Source of the DNA: Fidelibacterota bacterium
GTDB lineage: Bacteria; Bipolaricaulota; Bipolaricaulia; Bipolaricaulales; Bipolaricaulaceae
NCBI GenBank assembly: GCA_024277405.1
Contig: JAJRVI010000036.1
Span: 1 to 16,037, forward strand
Length of the DNA stretch: 16,037 nt
Direction: 5' to 3'
Shown here: piece by piece, positions 6,165-11,524 of the stretch
Numbering within the stretch: the first letter of the stretch is position 1
Layout of the letters: each line of letters starts with the position of its first letter
Translations under genes and position numbers: made by a program
Notes under the pieces: model-generated
What the model saw: the letters and a program-made list of their open reading frames with translations, nothing else
Told to the model about the DNA's origin: nothing
Database searches by the model: none

Positions 6165-7385
6165 TTATTTGACTTCTACCACCCAGACCGAACGGATCTG
6201 GCAGTCCTTGACGGCCCAGATCTCGATGGCGCCCTCGGCGACGTCGCCGTACTCGTTCCAGGTGATCGGGCCGGAGACGCCCTGGTAGTTGATGTCCTTC
6301 CCCTCCCCGAGCAGGGAGAACGCCTTGGCGAGCTCGCCGTAGGTCACCTCCACCCCCGGCGGGTTGGCGACCTCGCGCAGCTTGGCCTGGATCGCCGGCC
6401 CGGAGGCCTCGCCCGCGGCGGCGATGGCCAGGGCGATCAGCACCACCGCGTCGTACGCCTCGGCGCGGAACGGGATCCCGCTCGCCCCGAACGCCGCCTC
6501 GTAATCGGCCTCGAACGCGGCCCGGGCCGCCACCACCAGGGCGCCGGGGGCGGTACCGAAGCTTCCGTCGAGGTACTGTTCGTCACACGGCCCCTCCGCC
6601 GGGCAGGCGGGGCCCGGGGTGACCCCCTCTCCCTTCATCCCGTCAGGGAACAGGAACTCGCCCTCGTATCCCTGCTCCAGGGCCTCGATGATGATCTTGT
6701 TCCCGTCGATGGGGTAGCCGATCAGGTTGATGGCATCGGGGTCGCCCGCCAGCGCCTGCTCCACCTCGCCCCGATAGGAAGGCTTGTTCTCCTCGTACGG
6801 GATCATGGCGGTGACGACGTGTTCGTCGTCCTCGAAGTTCGCCTTGAATACCTCGGCCAGGCCCCGTCCGTAGGCGTTGTTCACGAAGATGACGGCCACC
6901 TTCTTGTAGCCGAGGTTCCTGGCGAGCTGGGCCTCCACCACCCCCTGGAGGGCGTCGGAGGGACAGGTCCTGAAGACGAAGTCGTTGTCCTCCAGCTCGG
7001 TGATCGCGGGGGAGGTGGAGGAGGGAGAGATGAGGGGGATCTGGGCGGGGATGGTCACGCTGGAAACGGCCAACGTCACGCCGCTCGCCAGCGCTCCCAC
7101 GATGGCCACCACGCCGTCGATCTCGATGAGCTTGGCCGCCGCGTCCCGGCCGACGTCCGGGGAGGTGGCGGTATCACGTACGACGAGCTCCAACGGGCGT
7201 CCCAATACACCCCCGAGCGCGTTTATCTGTTGCACGGCGAGCTTCGCCCCGTTCACGATCTCCTTCCCGTAGGGGGACAGGGGACCGGTGAGGGGGAACA
7301 GGCCGCCGATCTTGATCGGTTCCGCCCCTAAAGCCAGGGAACCCACGAGGATGCCGAGGATCAGCGCGATACCCACTTTTTTCAT
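6165..7385 (-). CDS. livK: Branched-chain amino acid ABC transporter, periplasmic binding protein
   Basis: This 406-residue protein is a type I periplasmic binding protein of the LivK/LivJ kind, which captures leucine, isoleucine, valine or related amino acids for the membrane transporter. It starts MKKVGIALILGILVGSLALGA, a signal peptide with a likely signal peptidase I cut after A21. There is no lipobox cysteine, so it should be soluble in a periplasm. The mature part opens IKIGGLFPLTGPLSPYGKEIVNGAKLAVQQIN and contains PLISPSSTSPAI and FVNNAYGRGLAEVFKANF, hallmarks of the family. The cysteines in CPAEGPC could form a disulfide. A strong ribosome site, AAAGGAGGT, precedes the ATG (complement at 7390-7398). 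It is transcribed away from livGFHM, and a hairpin plus T-run in its leader suggests attenuation. Ligand specificity cannot be read from the sequence. Confidence 0.92.
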   Translation of the reverse strand: MKKVGIALILGILVGSLALGAEPIKIGGLFPLTGPLSPYGKEIVNGAKLAVQQINALGGVLGRPLELVVRDTATSPDVGRDAAAKLIEIDGVVAIVGALASGVTLAVSSVTIPAQIPLISPSSTSPAITELEDNDFVFRTCPSDALQGVVEAQLARNLGYKKVAVIFVNNAYGRGLAEVFKANFEDDEHVVTAMIPYEENKPSYRGEVEQALAGDPDAINLIGYPIDGNKIIIEALEQGYEGEFLFPDGMKGEGVTPGPACPAEGPCDEQYLDGSFGTAPGALVVAARAAFEADYEAAFGASGIPFRAEAYDAVVLIALAIAAAGEASGPAIQAKLREVANPPGVEVTYGELAKAFSLLGEGKDINYQGVSGPITWNEYGDVAEGAIEIWAVKDCQIRSVWVVEVK

Positions 7386-7399
7386 CCCGACCTCCTTTC

Positions 7400-7428
7400 A
7401 AAATAAAAACGGAGCTTATCGAGCTCCG
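7400..7428 (-). terminator. Intrinsic terminator inside the livK leader
   Basis: On the minus strand CGGAGCT, a five-base loop and AGCTCCG form a perfect 7-bp stem (7410-7428), followed directly by TTTTTATTTTG. This is a textbook intrinsic terminator, but it lies upstream of livK: its T-run ends 2 nt before the Shine-Dalgarno of livK. Transcripts stopping here would not include the gene, so the element fits an attenuator. Its GGAGC/GCTCC arms also occur in the hairpin just before it, so alternative pairing is possible but only about 5 bp long. Confidence 0.78.
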
Positions 7429-7433
7429 CTTTC

Positions 7434-7467
7434 GGCACTGCTCCACTTAGTATGGGGGAGCAGTGCC
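7434..7467 (-). promoter_or_regulatory. 11-bp leader hairpin upstream of livK terminator
   Basis: GGCACTGCTCC (7434-7444) and GGAGCAGTGCC (7457-7467) are perfect inverted copies separated by 12 nt. On the minus strand transcript this hairpin starts immediately after the TAG of the candidate leader peptide and ends 5 nt before the terminator stem. A ribosome halted at that stop would cover its first arm. Its role as pause site or anti-terminator is inference. Confidence 0.7.
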
Positions 7468-7515
7468 CTACACCATAAGGAACCAATAACCTGTAGCGTG
7501 CAGGTTCCGATCCAT
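7468..7515 (-). CDS. Candidate leader peptide of livK (15 residues)
   Basis: A minus-strand frame ATG to TAG encodes MDRNLHATGYWFLMV. It begins about 50 nt after the predicted transcription start and stops exactly where the 11-bp leader hairpin begins, with the livK attenuator-type terminator next. AAGGAGGTG, a near-perfect Shine-Dalgarno, abuts the ATG; the spacing of about 2 nt from GGAGG is unusually short, which is the main doubt. The peptide is packed with Tyr, Trp, Phe, Leu, Met and Val near its end. Its last codons resemble those of the leader frame on the opposite arm: both contain TGGTT and TATGG just before the stop. Inside the frame AACCTG/CAGGTT and the wider GGAACC/GGTTCC can form competing hairpins (7479-7508). 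Whether it is translated is unknown. Confidence 0.5.
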   Translation of the reverse strand: MDRNLHATGYWFLMV

Positions 7516-7572
7516 CACCTCCTTCCACGCCGCGCCCGTCTCAATTCTCATGACACTCACCGTACACTATCC

Positions 7573-7602
7573 TATATATGACACCCGTCGCCATCCCGTC
7601 AA
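7573..7602 (-). promoter_or_regulatory. Sigma-70-type promoter for livK
   Basis: Read on the minus strand, TTGACG (complement at 7597-7602) is followed after 18 nt by TATATA (7573-7578). Start of transcription would fall near 7565, giving a livK leader of about 180 nt. The same two hexamers form the promoter of the opposite arm. Confidence 0.7.
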
Positions 7603-7731
7603 GGGCCGATTCACCTCATTGAAAACGGGATGTTCCCCATCGGGGATGTCATCGCGTGCAGCCACGGTGCAGGGGACGCCCGCGGCGGGGGTTTACCCCG
7701 GCCGGGAGGTTCCCGAAAGAGAGGGCCACAC
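7603..7731. other. Spacer between divergent liv promoters
   Basis: These 129 nt separate the two promoters. I see no open frame with a ribosome site. There are several short inverted repeats that could bind a regulator: TTCCCC-ATC-GGGGA near 7633, TGCA-GCCACGG-TGCA near 7658, and GGGG-TTTA-CCCC followed by CCGGCCGG near 7688-7705. None matches an operator I recognise. Confidence 0.4.
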
Positions 7732-7760
7732 TTGACGGGAAGCGAGGAACGCGGTATATA
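7732..7760 (+). promoter_or_regulatory. Sigma-70-type promoter for livGFHM
   Basis: TTGACG (7732-7737), a 17-nt spacer and TATATA (7755-7760) form a strong-looking promoter. Transcription should begin near 7767, leaving a leader of about 155 nt before livG. The hexamers are identical to those of the divergent livK promoter. Confidence 0.75.
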
Positions 7761-7794
7761 GTGCAAAATGCGGATCCGAGGAGGGAACCGGGAG

Positions 7795-7845
7795 ATGGTC
7801 GTACGGGGGGTGATACTAGAGGGGCTTCACTGGTTTATGGGCTGA
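7795..7845 (+). CDS. Candidate leader peptide of livGFHM (16 residues)
   Basis: ATG to TGA encodes MVVRGVILEGLHWFMG. GAGGAGGG (7778-7785) gives a good ribosome site about 10 nt before the ATG. Six of sixteen residues are branched-chain (Val2, Val3, Val6, Ile7, Leu8, Leu11). Ile7 and Leu8 use ATA and CTA, codons that look rare in the surrounding genes, which favour ATC and CTC/CTG. Such codon choice is typical of peptides that sense aminoacyl-tRNA supply in attenuation. The frame lies between the promoter and a strong hairpin plus intrinsic terminator, and ends HWFM-G, echoing the YWFLM-V end of the livK leader frame. Its stop falls within the loop of the ATGGGC/GCCCAT hairpin (7837-7854). The parts are seen; translation and sensing are inference. 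Confidence 0.58.
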   Translation: MVVRGVILEGLHWFMG

Positions 7846-7871
7846 AAGGCCCATTGGCGTCCGCCAATGGG
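7837..7871 (+). promoter_or_regulatory. Two mutually exclusive leader hairpins before livG
   Basis: CCCATTGGC (7850-7858) pairs perfectly with GCCAATGGG (7863-7871) around a GTCC loop. Upstream, ATGGGC (7837-7842) can instead pair with GCCCAT (7849-7854), using the same CCCAT bases. The two structures exclude each other, and the upstream arm lies in the last codons of the leader peptide frame, so a ribosome there would decide which forms. Confidence 0.65.
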
Positions 7872-7880
7872 TTGTCATAA

Positions 7881-7908
7881 GCGGCACACTGTGCCGCGTT
7901 TTTGTTTT
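7881..7908 (+). terminator. Intrinsic terminator inside the livGFHM leader
   Basis: GCGGCAC (7881-7887), ACT loop, GTGCCGC (7891-7897), then TTTTTGTTTTG. The stem is 7 bp of mostly G-C pairs and the T-run is strong. It stands 13 nt before the livG start, so it must be passed for the operon to be expressed. The T5-N-T4-G run matches the one in the livK leader. Confidence 0.8.
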
Positions 7909-7921
7909 GTAGGGGCGGGCG

Positions 7922-8689
7922 ATGCTGGAAGTCGTACAGGTCAGCAAGAGATTCGGCGGGCTGTGGGCGGTGAGGGATTGCTCCCTGCGGGTTGAGGAGG
8001 GCTCCATCACCGGGCTTATCGGCCCCAACGGGGCGGGGAAGACCACATTGTTCCACTTGATCAGCGGCTTCTATAGGCCCGATCGGGGCAGGGTCATCTT
8101 CCGGGGGCGAGATATCACCGGCTGGCCCCCATACAAGCTCTACCATCTCGGCCTCTACCGCACCTTCCAGATCCCCCGCATCTTCGGGGAGATGACGGTC
8201 CTGGAGAACCTCATGGTGGTCCCCGGGTCCCAGGCGGGGGAGAGGGTGTGGAACCCCCTGTTTCGCCCGTTTCTCGTCCGCCGCCAAGAGGGGGCGATAC
8301 GGCACAAGGCGGAGGAGGTGCTGGAATTCGTGGGGTTGGACCAGCTCCGGGACGAGCCGGCCAAAAGCCTCTCCGGGGGGCAGAAGAAGCTGTTGGAGCT
8401 CGCCCGTGCCCTGATGGCCGACCCGGTGATGGTCCTCCTGGACGAGCCCGGTGCCGGCGTCAACCCCACCCTCATGAAGAAGCTCGCCCAACGGATCCGG
8501 GAACTCGTCACCCAATGGGGGATCACCGTGTTCCTCATCGAGCACGACATGGACCTGGTGATGAATCTCTGCGACCCCGTCATCGTGATGAGCGAGGGGA
8601 AGGTCCTGACCATGGGCAGCCCCGCGGAGGTGCGGGAGGATCCCCAGGTGATCGAGGCTTACCTCGGCGGACAGTATGCGGTTGCTTGA
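7922..8689 (+). CDS. livG: Branched-chain amino acid ABC transporter, ATPase LivG
   Basis: This 255-residue protein is one of two cytoplasmic ATPases that power uptake through LivHM. It has Walker A GPNGAGKTT (34-42), a Q-loop region at LYRTFQIPRIFGEMTVLENL, the ABC signature LSGGQ (150-154) followed by KKLLELARALM, Walker B VLLDEP (D174, E175) and the switch histidine in LIEHDMDLVM. The extra segment PRIFGEMTVLENLMV and the linker before GAIRHKAEEVLEFVGL are typical of LivG as opposed to other ABC ATPases. The start ATG has only a modest AGGGGCGGG upstream. It is the first gene of livGFHM and lies directly after the leader terminator. It overlaps livF by 14 nt. Confidence 0.95.
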   Translation: MLEVVQVSKRFGGLWAVRDCSLRVEEGSITGLIGPNGAGKTTLFHLISGFYRPDRGRVIFRGRDITGWPPYKLYHLGLYRTFQIPRIFGEMTVLENLMVVPGSQAGERVWNPLFRPFLVRRQEGAIRHKAEEVLEFVGLDQLRDEPAKSLSGGQKKLLELARALMADPVMVLLDEPGAGVNPTLMKKLAQRIRELVTQWGITVFLIEHDMDLVMNLCDPVIVMSEGKVLTMGSPAEVREDPQVIEAYLGGQYAVA

Positions 8690-9380
8690 GGCACGGGACA
8701 TCCATTCCGGCTACGGTGACATGGAGGTCCTCCACGGGGTCTCCGTGGAGGTGGGGAAGGAGGAGATCGTCACCATCATCGGCCCGAACGGGGCGGGGAA
8801 ATCCACGCTCCTCAAGACCATCTTCGGCCTCCTCAGGCCACATAAAGGGGAGATCTCCCTCGACGGCCGTGAGGTAACGGGGTTCCCCCCCCATGTGCTC
8901 GTGCGCCTCGGCATGTGCTACGTTCCCCAGGTGGATAACGTCTTCCCCTCCCTCACCGTGCAGGAGAACCTCGAGATGGGGGCCTTCGTCCTCCGCGGTG
9001 ATATAAAGCCCCGCTTGGAGCGCGTTTACGAGCTTTTCCCCTTGCTCCGCAGGCGGCGGCGCCAGCGGGTGGGGAAGATGTCCGGGGGCGAACGCCAGAT
9101 GGTGGCCATGGGACGCGCGCTGATGCTCGATCCCACGATACTCCTCCTGGACGAGCCCACGGCCGCCCTGGCACCGAACCTGGTGGAGAACGTGTTTCAG
9201 AGCGTGAAGGCCATCAGGGACTCCGGCGTCGCCATCCTCATCGTGGAGCAGAACGCGAAGCAATCCCTCGCCATCTCCGACCGCGGCTATGTTCTGGTGG
9301 ACGGGAGGAACCGCTTCCAGGGAACCGGGCGGGAGATCCTGGAGAACGAGGAGATCGGGAAGCTCTTCCTGGGAGGCTGA
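8676..9380 (+). CDS. livF: Branched-chain amino acid ABC transporter, ATPase LivF
   Basis: This 234-residue protein is the partner ATPase of LivG. Motifs: LEARDIHSGYGDMEVLHGVS at the start, Walker A GPNGAGKST (36-44), VPQVDNVFPSLTVQENLEMGAF around the Q-loop, signature MSGGE (135-139) followed by RQMVAMGRALM, Walker B ILLLDEP (D159, E160) and VEQNAKQSL. The QNA form at the switch position is the usual LivF variant, where LivG has HDM. Walker B continues TAALAP, close to the family's usual SLGLAP. The signature's fifth residue is Glu rather than the more common Gln, which is frequent in LivF. The gene begins inside livG and ends 3 nt before livH, so the operon is translationally coupled. Confidence 0.95.
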   Translation: MRLLEARDIHSGYGDMEVLHGVSVEVGKEEIVTIIGPNGAGKSTLLKTIFGLLRPHKGEISLDGREVTGFPPHVLVRLGMCYVPQVDNVFPSLTVQENLEMGAFVLRGDIKPRLERVYELFPLLRRRRRQRVGKMSGGERQMVAMGRALMLDPTILLLDEPTAALAPNLVENVFQSVKAIRDSGVAILIVEQNAKQSLAISDRGYVLVDGRNRFQGTGREILENEEIGKLFLGG

Positions 9381-9383
9381 GGG

Positions 9384-10292
9384 ATGTGGGAACGGTTGCC
9401 CCAACTCGTGGCATACGGTCTCGTCTCGGGAAGCGTGATCACCCTCGGGGCCATCGGCCTCTCGTTGACCTACAGCATCCTCAAGTTCGCCAACTTCGCC
9501 CACGGGGACCTCATGACCACGGGCGCGTACATCGCCTGTGGGTTTTTGCTCCTGTTCCGTTTCCTGGGTGTGCTCGGGGGGCGGTTCGGGAAGCTCTCCT
9601 TCGGGCCGGCGATGATCCCCGCCTTCCTCCTCGCCCTCGCGGGGACGGCGATCCTGGCGATCCTCATAGATCGCCTCGTCTACCGGAGGCTGCGGCGGGC
9701 ACGGCCGGTGATGCGGCTCATGGCCTCGGTGGGGGTGGCGTTCGTGTTGCGGAACGTCATCCTCTTCTCCGCCGGCGCCGATCCGTATTACTACTCCCGC
9801 AAGATCCAGCGGGCCATCTACATCCTCGGGGTGAAACTCAAGGCGGATCAGCTCTTCATCATCGGCCTCGCGGCCGTGCTGGTCGTCTTCCTCCACCTCT
9901 TCCTGTCTTACACCAAGGTGGGGAAGGCGATGCGGGCCATGGCCGACAACCCCGAGCTCGCCCAGGTGACGGGGATCAACACCGAGCGCATCATCGCCTG
10001 GACCTGGGGGATCGGGGCGGCGTTGGCGGCGGCGGGCGGGATCCTGGCCGGGATCGAGAATAAGCTCATCACCCCCGAGCTCGGTTGGCAGGCCCTTCTC
10101 CCCCTGTTCGCCGCGGTGATCCTGGGAGGGATCGGGAGCCCCTACGGCGCCATGGCCGGGGGGATGCTCATCGGGATGGCGGAGGAGGTATCCACCGCGT
10201 TCGTCTCCACCGCATACAAGCCAGCCATCGCCTTCGGAATCCTGGTGCTGATGTTGATCCTCCGTCCCCAAGGGCTATTCGGGAGGCGTTGA
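9384..10292 (+). CDS. livH: Branched-chain amino acid ABC transporter, permease LivH
   Basis: This 302-residue integral membrane protein has about eight hydrophobic segments. Together with LivM it forms the transport path across the inner membrane. Family marks are GLVSGSVITLGAIGLSLTYSILKFANFAHGDLMTTGAY at the N-terminus, the cytoplasmic coupling loop SYTKVGKAMRAMADNPELAQVTGIN, and ILGGIGSPYGAMAGGMLIG before the last helices. The final residues, LMLILRPQGLFGRR, are the standard LivH ending. The start at 9384 is 3 nt after livF, with GGGAGGCTGAGG upstream supplying the ribosome site. Its stop TGA overlaps the livM ATG. Confidence 0.95.
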   Translation: MWERLPQLVAYGLVSGSVITLGAIGLSLTYSILKFANFAHGDLMTTGAYIACGFLLLFRFLGVLGGRFGKLSFGPAMIPAFLLALAGTAILAILIDRLVYRRLRRARPVMRLMASVGVAFVLRNVILFSAGADPYYYSRKIQRAIYILGVKLKADQLFIIGLAAVLVVFLHLFLSYTKVGKAMRAMADNPELAQVTGINTERIIAWTWGIGAALAAAGGILAGIENKLITPELGWQALLPLFAAVILGGIGSPYGAMAGGMLIGMAEEVSTAFVSTAYKPAIAFGILVLMLILRPQGLFGRR

Positions 10293-11314
10293 TGGACACC
10301 GTCGTCGGGGTCCTGAACTACCTCGTGTTCTTCTCCATCACCGCGGGCATCTACGCGGTACTCACCCTCGGTCTTAACATCCAGTGGGGATATACCGGGC
10401 TCTTCAATATCGGGGTCGCGGGCTTCTACGCCATTGGGGCCTATACCTCCGCCCTGCTGGCGGGACCGCCCCCCGGGACCCTGGACTGGCGGGTCTTCGG
10501 GGGATGGATGCTCCCCTTCCCCGTGGGGCTCCTGGGGAGCGCCTTGGTCTCGGCCATCCTCGCCCTGTTCATCGGCTGGATCACGATCCGCCTCCGCGAG
10601 GACTACCTCGCCATCGCCACCATCGGCATCGCCGAGGTGCTCCGGCTCATCATCAAGAACGAGGCCTGGCTCACCAACGGGGTTTGGGGGATAAAGAACA
10701 TCCCCTCCCCCCTCTTTCCCACGATCCAGCGGGGGGTGGCGGGGTTCCTCTCCGCCCACCCCGGCCTCCCGGACTGGGCCCGACGGCTGCTGGAGGGGAC
10801 GTACAACTGGTTCTATCTCGCGTTGGTCCTCGCGTTCCTCTTAGTCCTTTACTGGCTCCTCGAGCGGATCCTCCGTTCCCCCTGGGGTCGGGTGCTGCGG
10901 GCGATCAGGGAGGACGAGGTGGCGGCGGCAGCCCAGGGGAAGAACGTGGCCGCGTTCAAGCTCCAGGCGTTCGTGCTGGGCGCGGCCCTCATGGGGATGG
11001 CGGGGAGCCTCTACGCCCATTACGCGCGCTTCCTGAGCGTGGAGAAGTTCGAGCCCTTCTACGGGACGTTCATCGTGTGGGTGATGCTCGTGGCCGGGGG
11101 GTCGGGGAACAACAAGGGGGCGATCCTGGGGGCCTTCCTCATCTGGGGGTTGTGGGCCGCCACCGACTTCCTCACCGGCTATCTCCCTTTCACCGACGTC
11201 CAGGCCAGCGCCCTCCGGATCGTGTTGGTAGGCCTGATCCTCATCGCCATCCTCATCCTCCGCCCCCGCGGGCTTCTGGGGGAGGAGAAATTCGTGTCCC
11301 GGATGTTGCGGTGA
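10292..11314 (+). CDS. livM: Branched-chain amino acid ABC transporter, permease LivM
   Basis: This 340-residue membrane protein pairs with LivH. It starts MDTVVGVLNYLVFFSITAGIYAVLTLGLNIQWGYTGLFNIGVAGFYAIGAYTSALL; the Leu-Asn-x-Gln-x-Gly-Tyr-x-Gly stretch is a LivM signature. Further on come IRLREDYLAIATIGIAEVLRLI, the coupling loop SPWGRVLRAIREDEVAAAAQGKNVAAFKLQAFVLGAALMGMAGSLYAHY, and the ending ILILRPRGLLGEE. The start is ATG 10292, overlapping the livH stop (TGATG) with GGGAGG at 10281-10286; an open extension upstream in this frame lies inside livH and is not credible. No intrinsic terminator is visible after the gene, so some transcripts could run on into ileS. Confidence 0.95.
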   Translation: MDTVVGVLNYLVFFSITAGIYAVLTLGLNIQWGYTGLFNIGVAGFYAIGAYTSALLAGPPPGTLDWRVFGGWMLPFPVGLLGSALVSAILALFIGWITIRLREDYLAIATIGIAEVLRLIIKNEAWLTNGVWGIKNIPSPLFPTIQRGVAGFLSAHPGLPDWARRLLEGTYNWFYLALVLAFLLVLYWLLERILRSPWGRVLRAIREDEVAAAAQGKNVAAFKLQAFVLGAALMGMAGSLYAHYARFLSVEKFEPFYGTFIVWVMLVAGGSGNNKGAILGAFLIWGLWAATDFLTGYLPFTDVQASALRIVLVGLILIAILILRPRGLLGEEKFVSRMLR

Positions 11315-11339
11315 AGCCCGGGCCGGTGGCGCGGTGCGC

Positions 11340-11368
11340 TTGTTGCGTTCCGTTCACTAACCTATAAT
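11340..11368 (+). promoter_or_regulatory. Promoter upstream of ileS leader
   Basis: A perfect TATAAT lies at 11363-11368. Seventeen nt upstream, TTGTTG (11340-11345) keeps only the TTG of the -35 consensus. Transcription would start near 11375, just before or within the ribosome site of the candidate leader peptide, and about 150 nt before ileS. Confidence 0.6.
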
Positions 11369-11384
11369 GGATGTGGAGGTCCAG

Positions 11385-11444
11385 ATGGGCCGATTGATCC
11401 GAGGTCCCCTCATCATCCTGCCCCGCCAGGGGGCAGGGAACTAG
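11385..11444 (+). CDS. Candidate leader peptide of ileS (19 residues)
   Basis: ATG to TAG encodes MGRLIRGPLIILPRQGAGN. GGAGGT (11375-11380) sits 4 nt before the ATG. Three Ile (all ATC) and three Leu fall within the first twelve residues, including adjacent ATC-ATC (11412-11417). Directly after those codons an 8-bp hairpin, CCTGCCCC/GGGGCAGG (11417-11437), overlaps the frame, so a ribosome slowed at Ile codons would keep it open. An isoleucine-rich leader before isoleucyl-tRNA synthetase makes sense as a sensor of charged tRNA-Ile. No T-run terminator follows, so control might be at translation or by other means. An in-frame ATG at 11367 overlaps the promoter and is unlikely to be used. Confidence 0.5.
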   Translation: MGRLIRGPLIILPRQGAGN

Positions 11445-11473
11445 GCCGAGAAGAGGCTCTCCGGATAATCCCT

Positions 11474-11497
11474 GAAGAAAATCGAGCGATTTCCTTC
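11474..11497 (+). promoter_or_regulatory. Hairpin just upstream of ileS ribosome site
   Basis: GAAGAAAATCG (11474-11484) and CGATTTCCTTC (11487-11497) pair with one mismatch. The right arm's TCCTTC is also complementary to GAAGGA in the ileS ribosome site/start region (AAGGAGGAAGGATG, 11514-11527). Opening the hairpin could therefore free an anti-Shine-Dalgarno that masks ileS translation. There is no T-run, so it is not an intrinsic terminator. Confidence 0.45.
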
Positions 11498-11524
11498 GGT
11501 ACGTGTGTCGGAAAAGGAGGAAGG

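Noticed and set aside
6097..6288. 63-codon plus-strand frame starting in the convergent hairpin region
   Set aside because: It runs antisense into the end of livK, has no ribosome site and no family resemblance.
7640..7731. Cobalamin- or SAM-type riboswitch in the liv intergenic region (GCCACGGTGCAG looked faintly like a B12 core)
   Set aside because: It lies upstream of both predicted transcription starts and lacks the rest of the consensus.
8580..10271. 563-codon open frame on the minus strand opposite livF-livH
   Set aside because: It is antisense to two well-recognised genes, has low-complexity Glu/Gly/His/Pro composition and no family motif. GC-rich third positions keep stops rare in this frame.
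10085..10291. N-terminal extension of the livM frame
   Set aside because: It lies wholly inside livH in another frame, and LivM homologues begin at the ATG at 10292, which has a good ribosome site.
11375..11524. T-box riboswitch upstream of ileS
   Set aside because: I could not find the conserved T-box bulge (TGGNACCGCG-like) or a following terminator; a short leader frame fits better.
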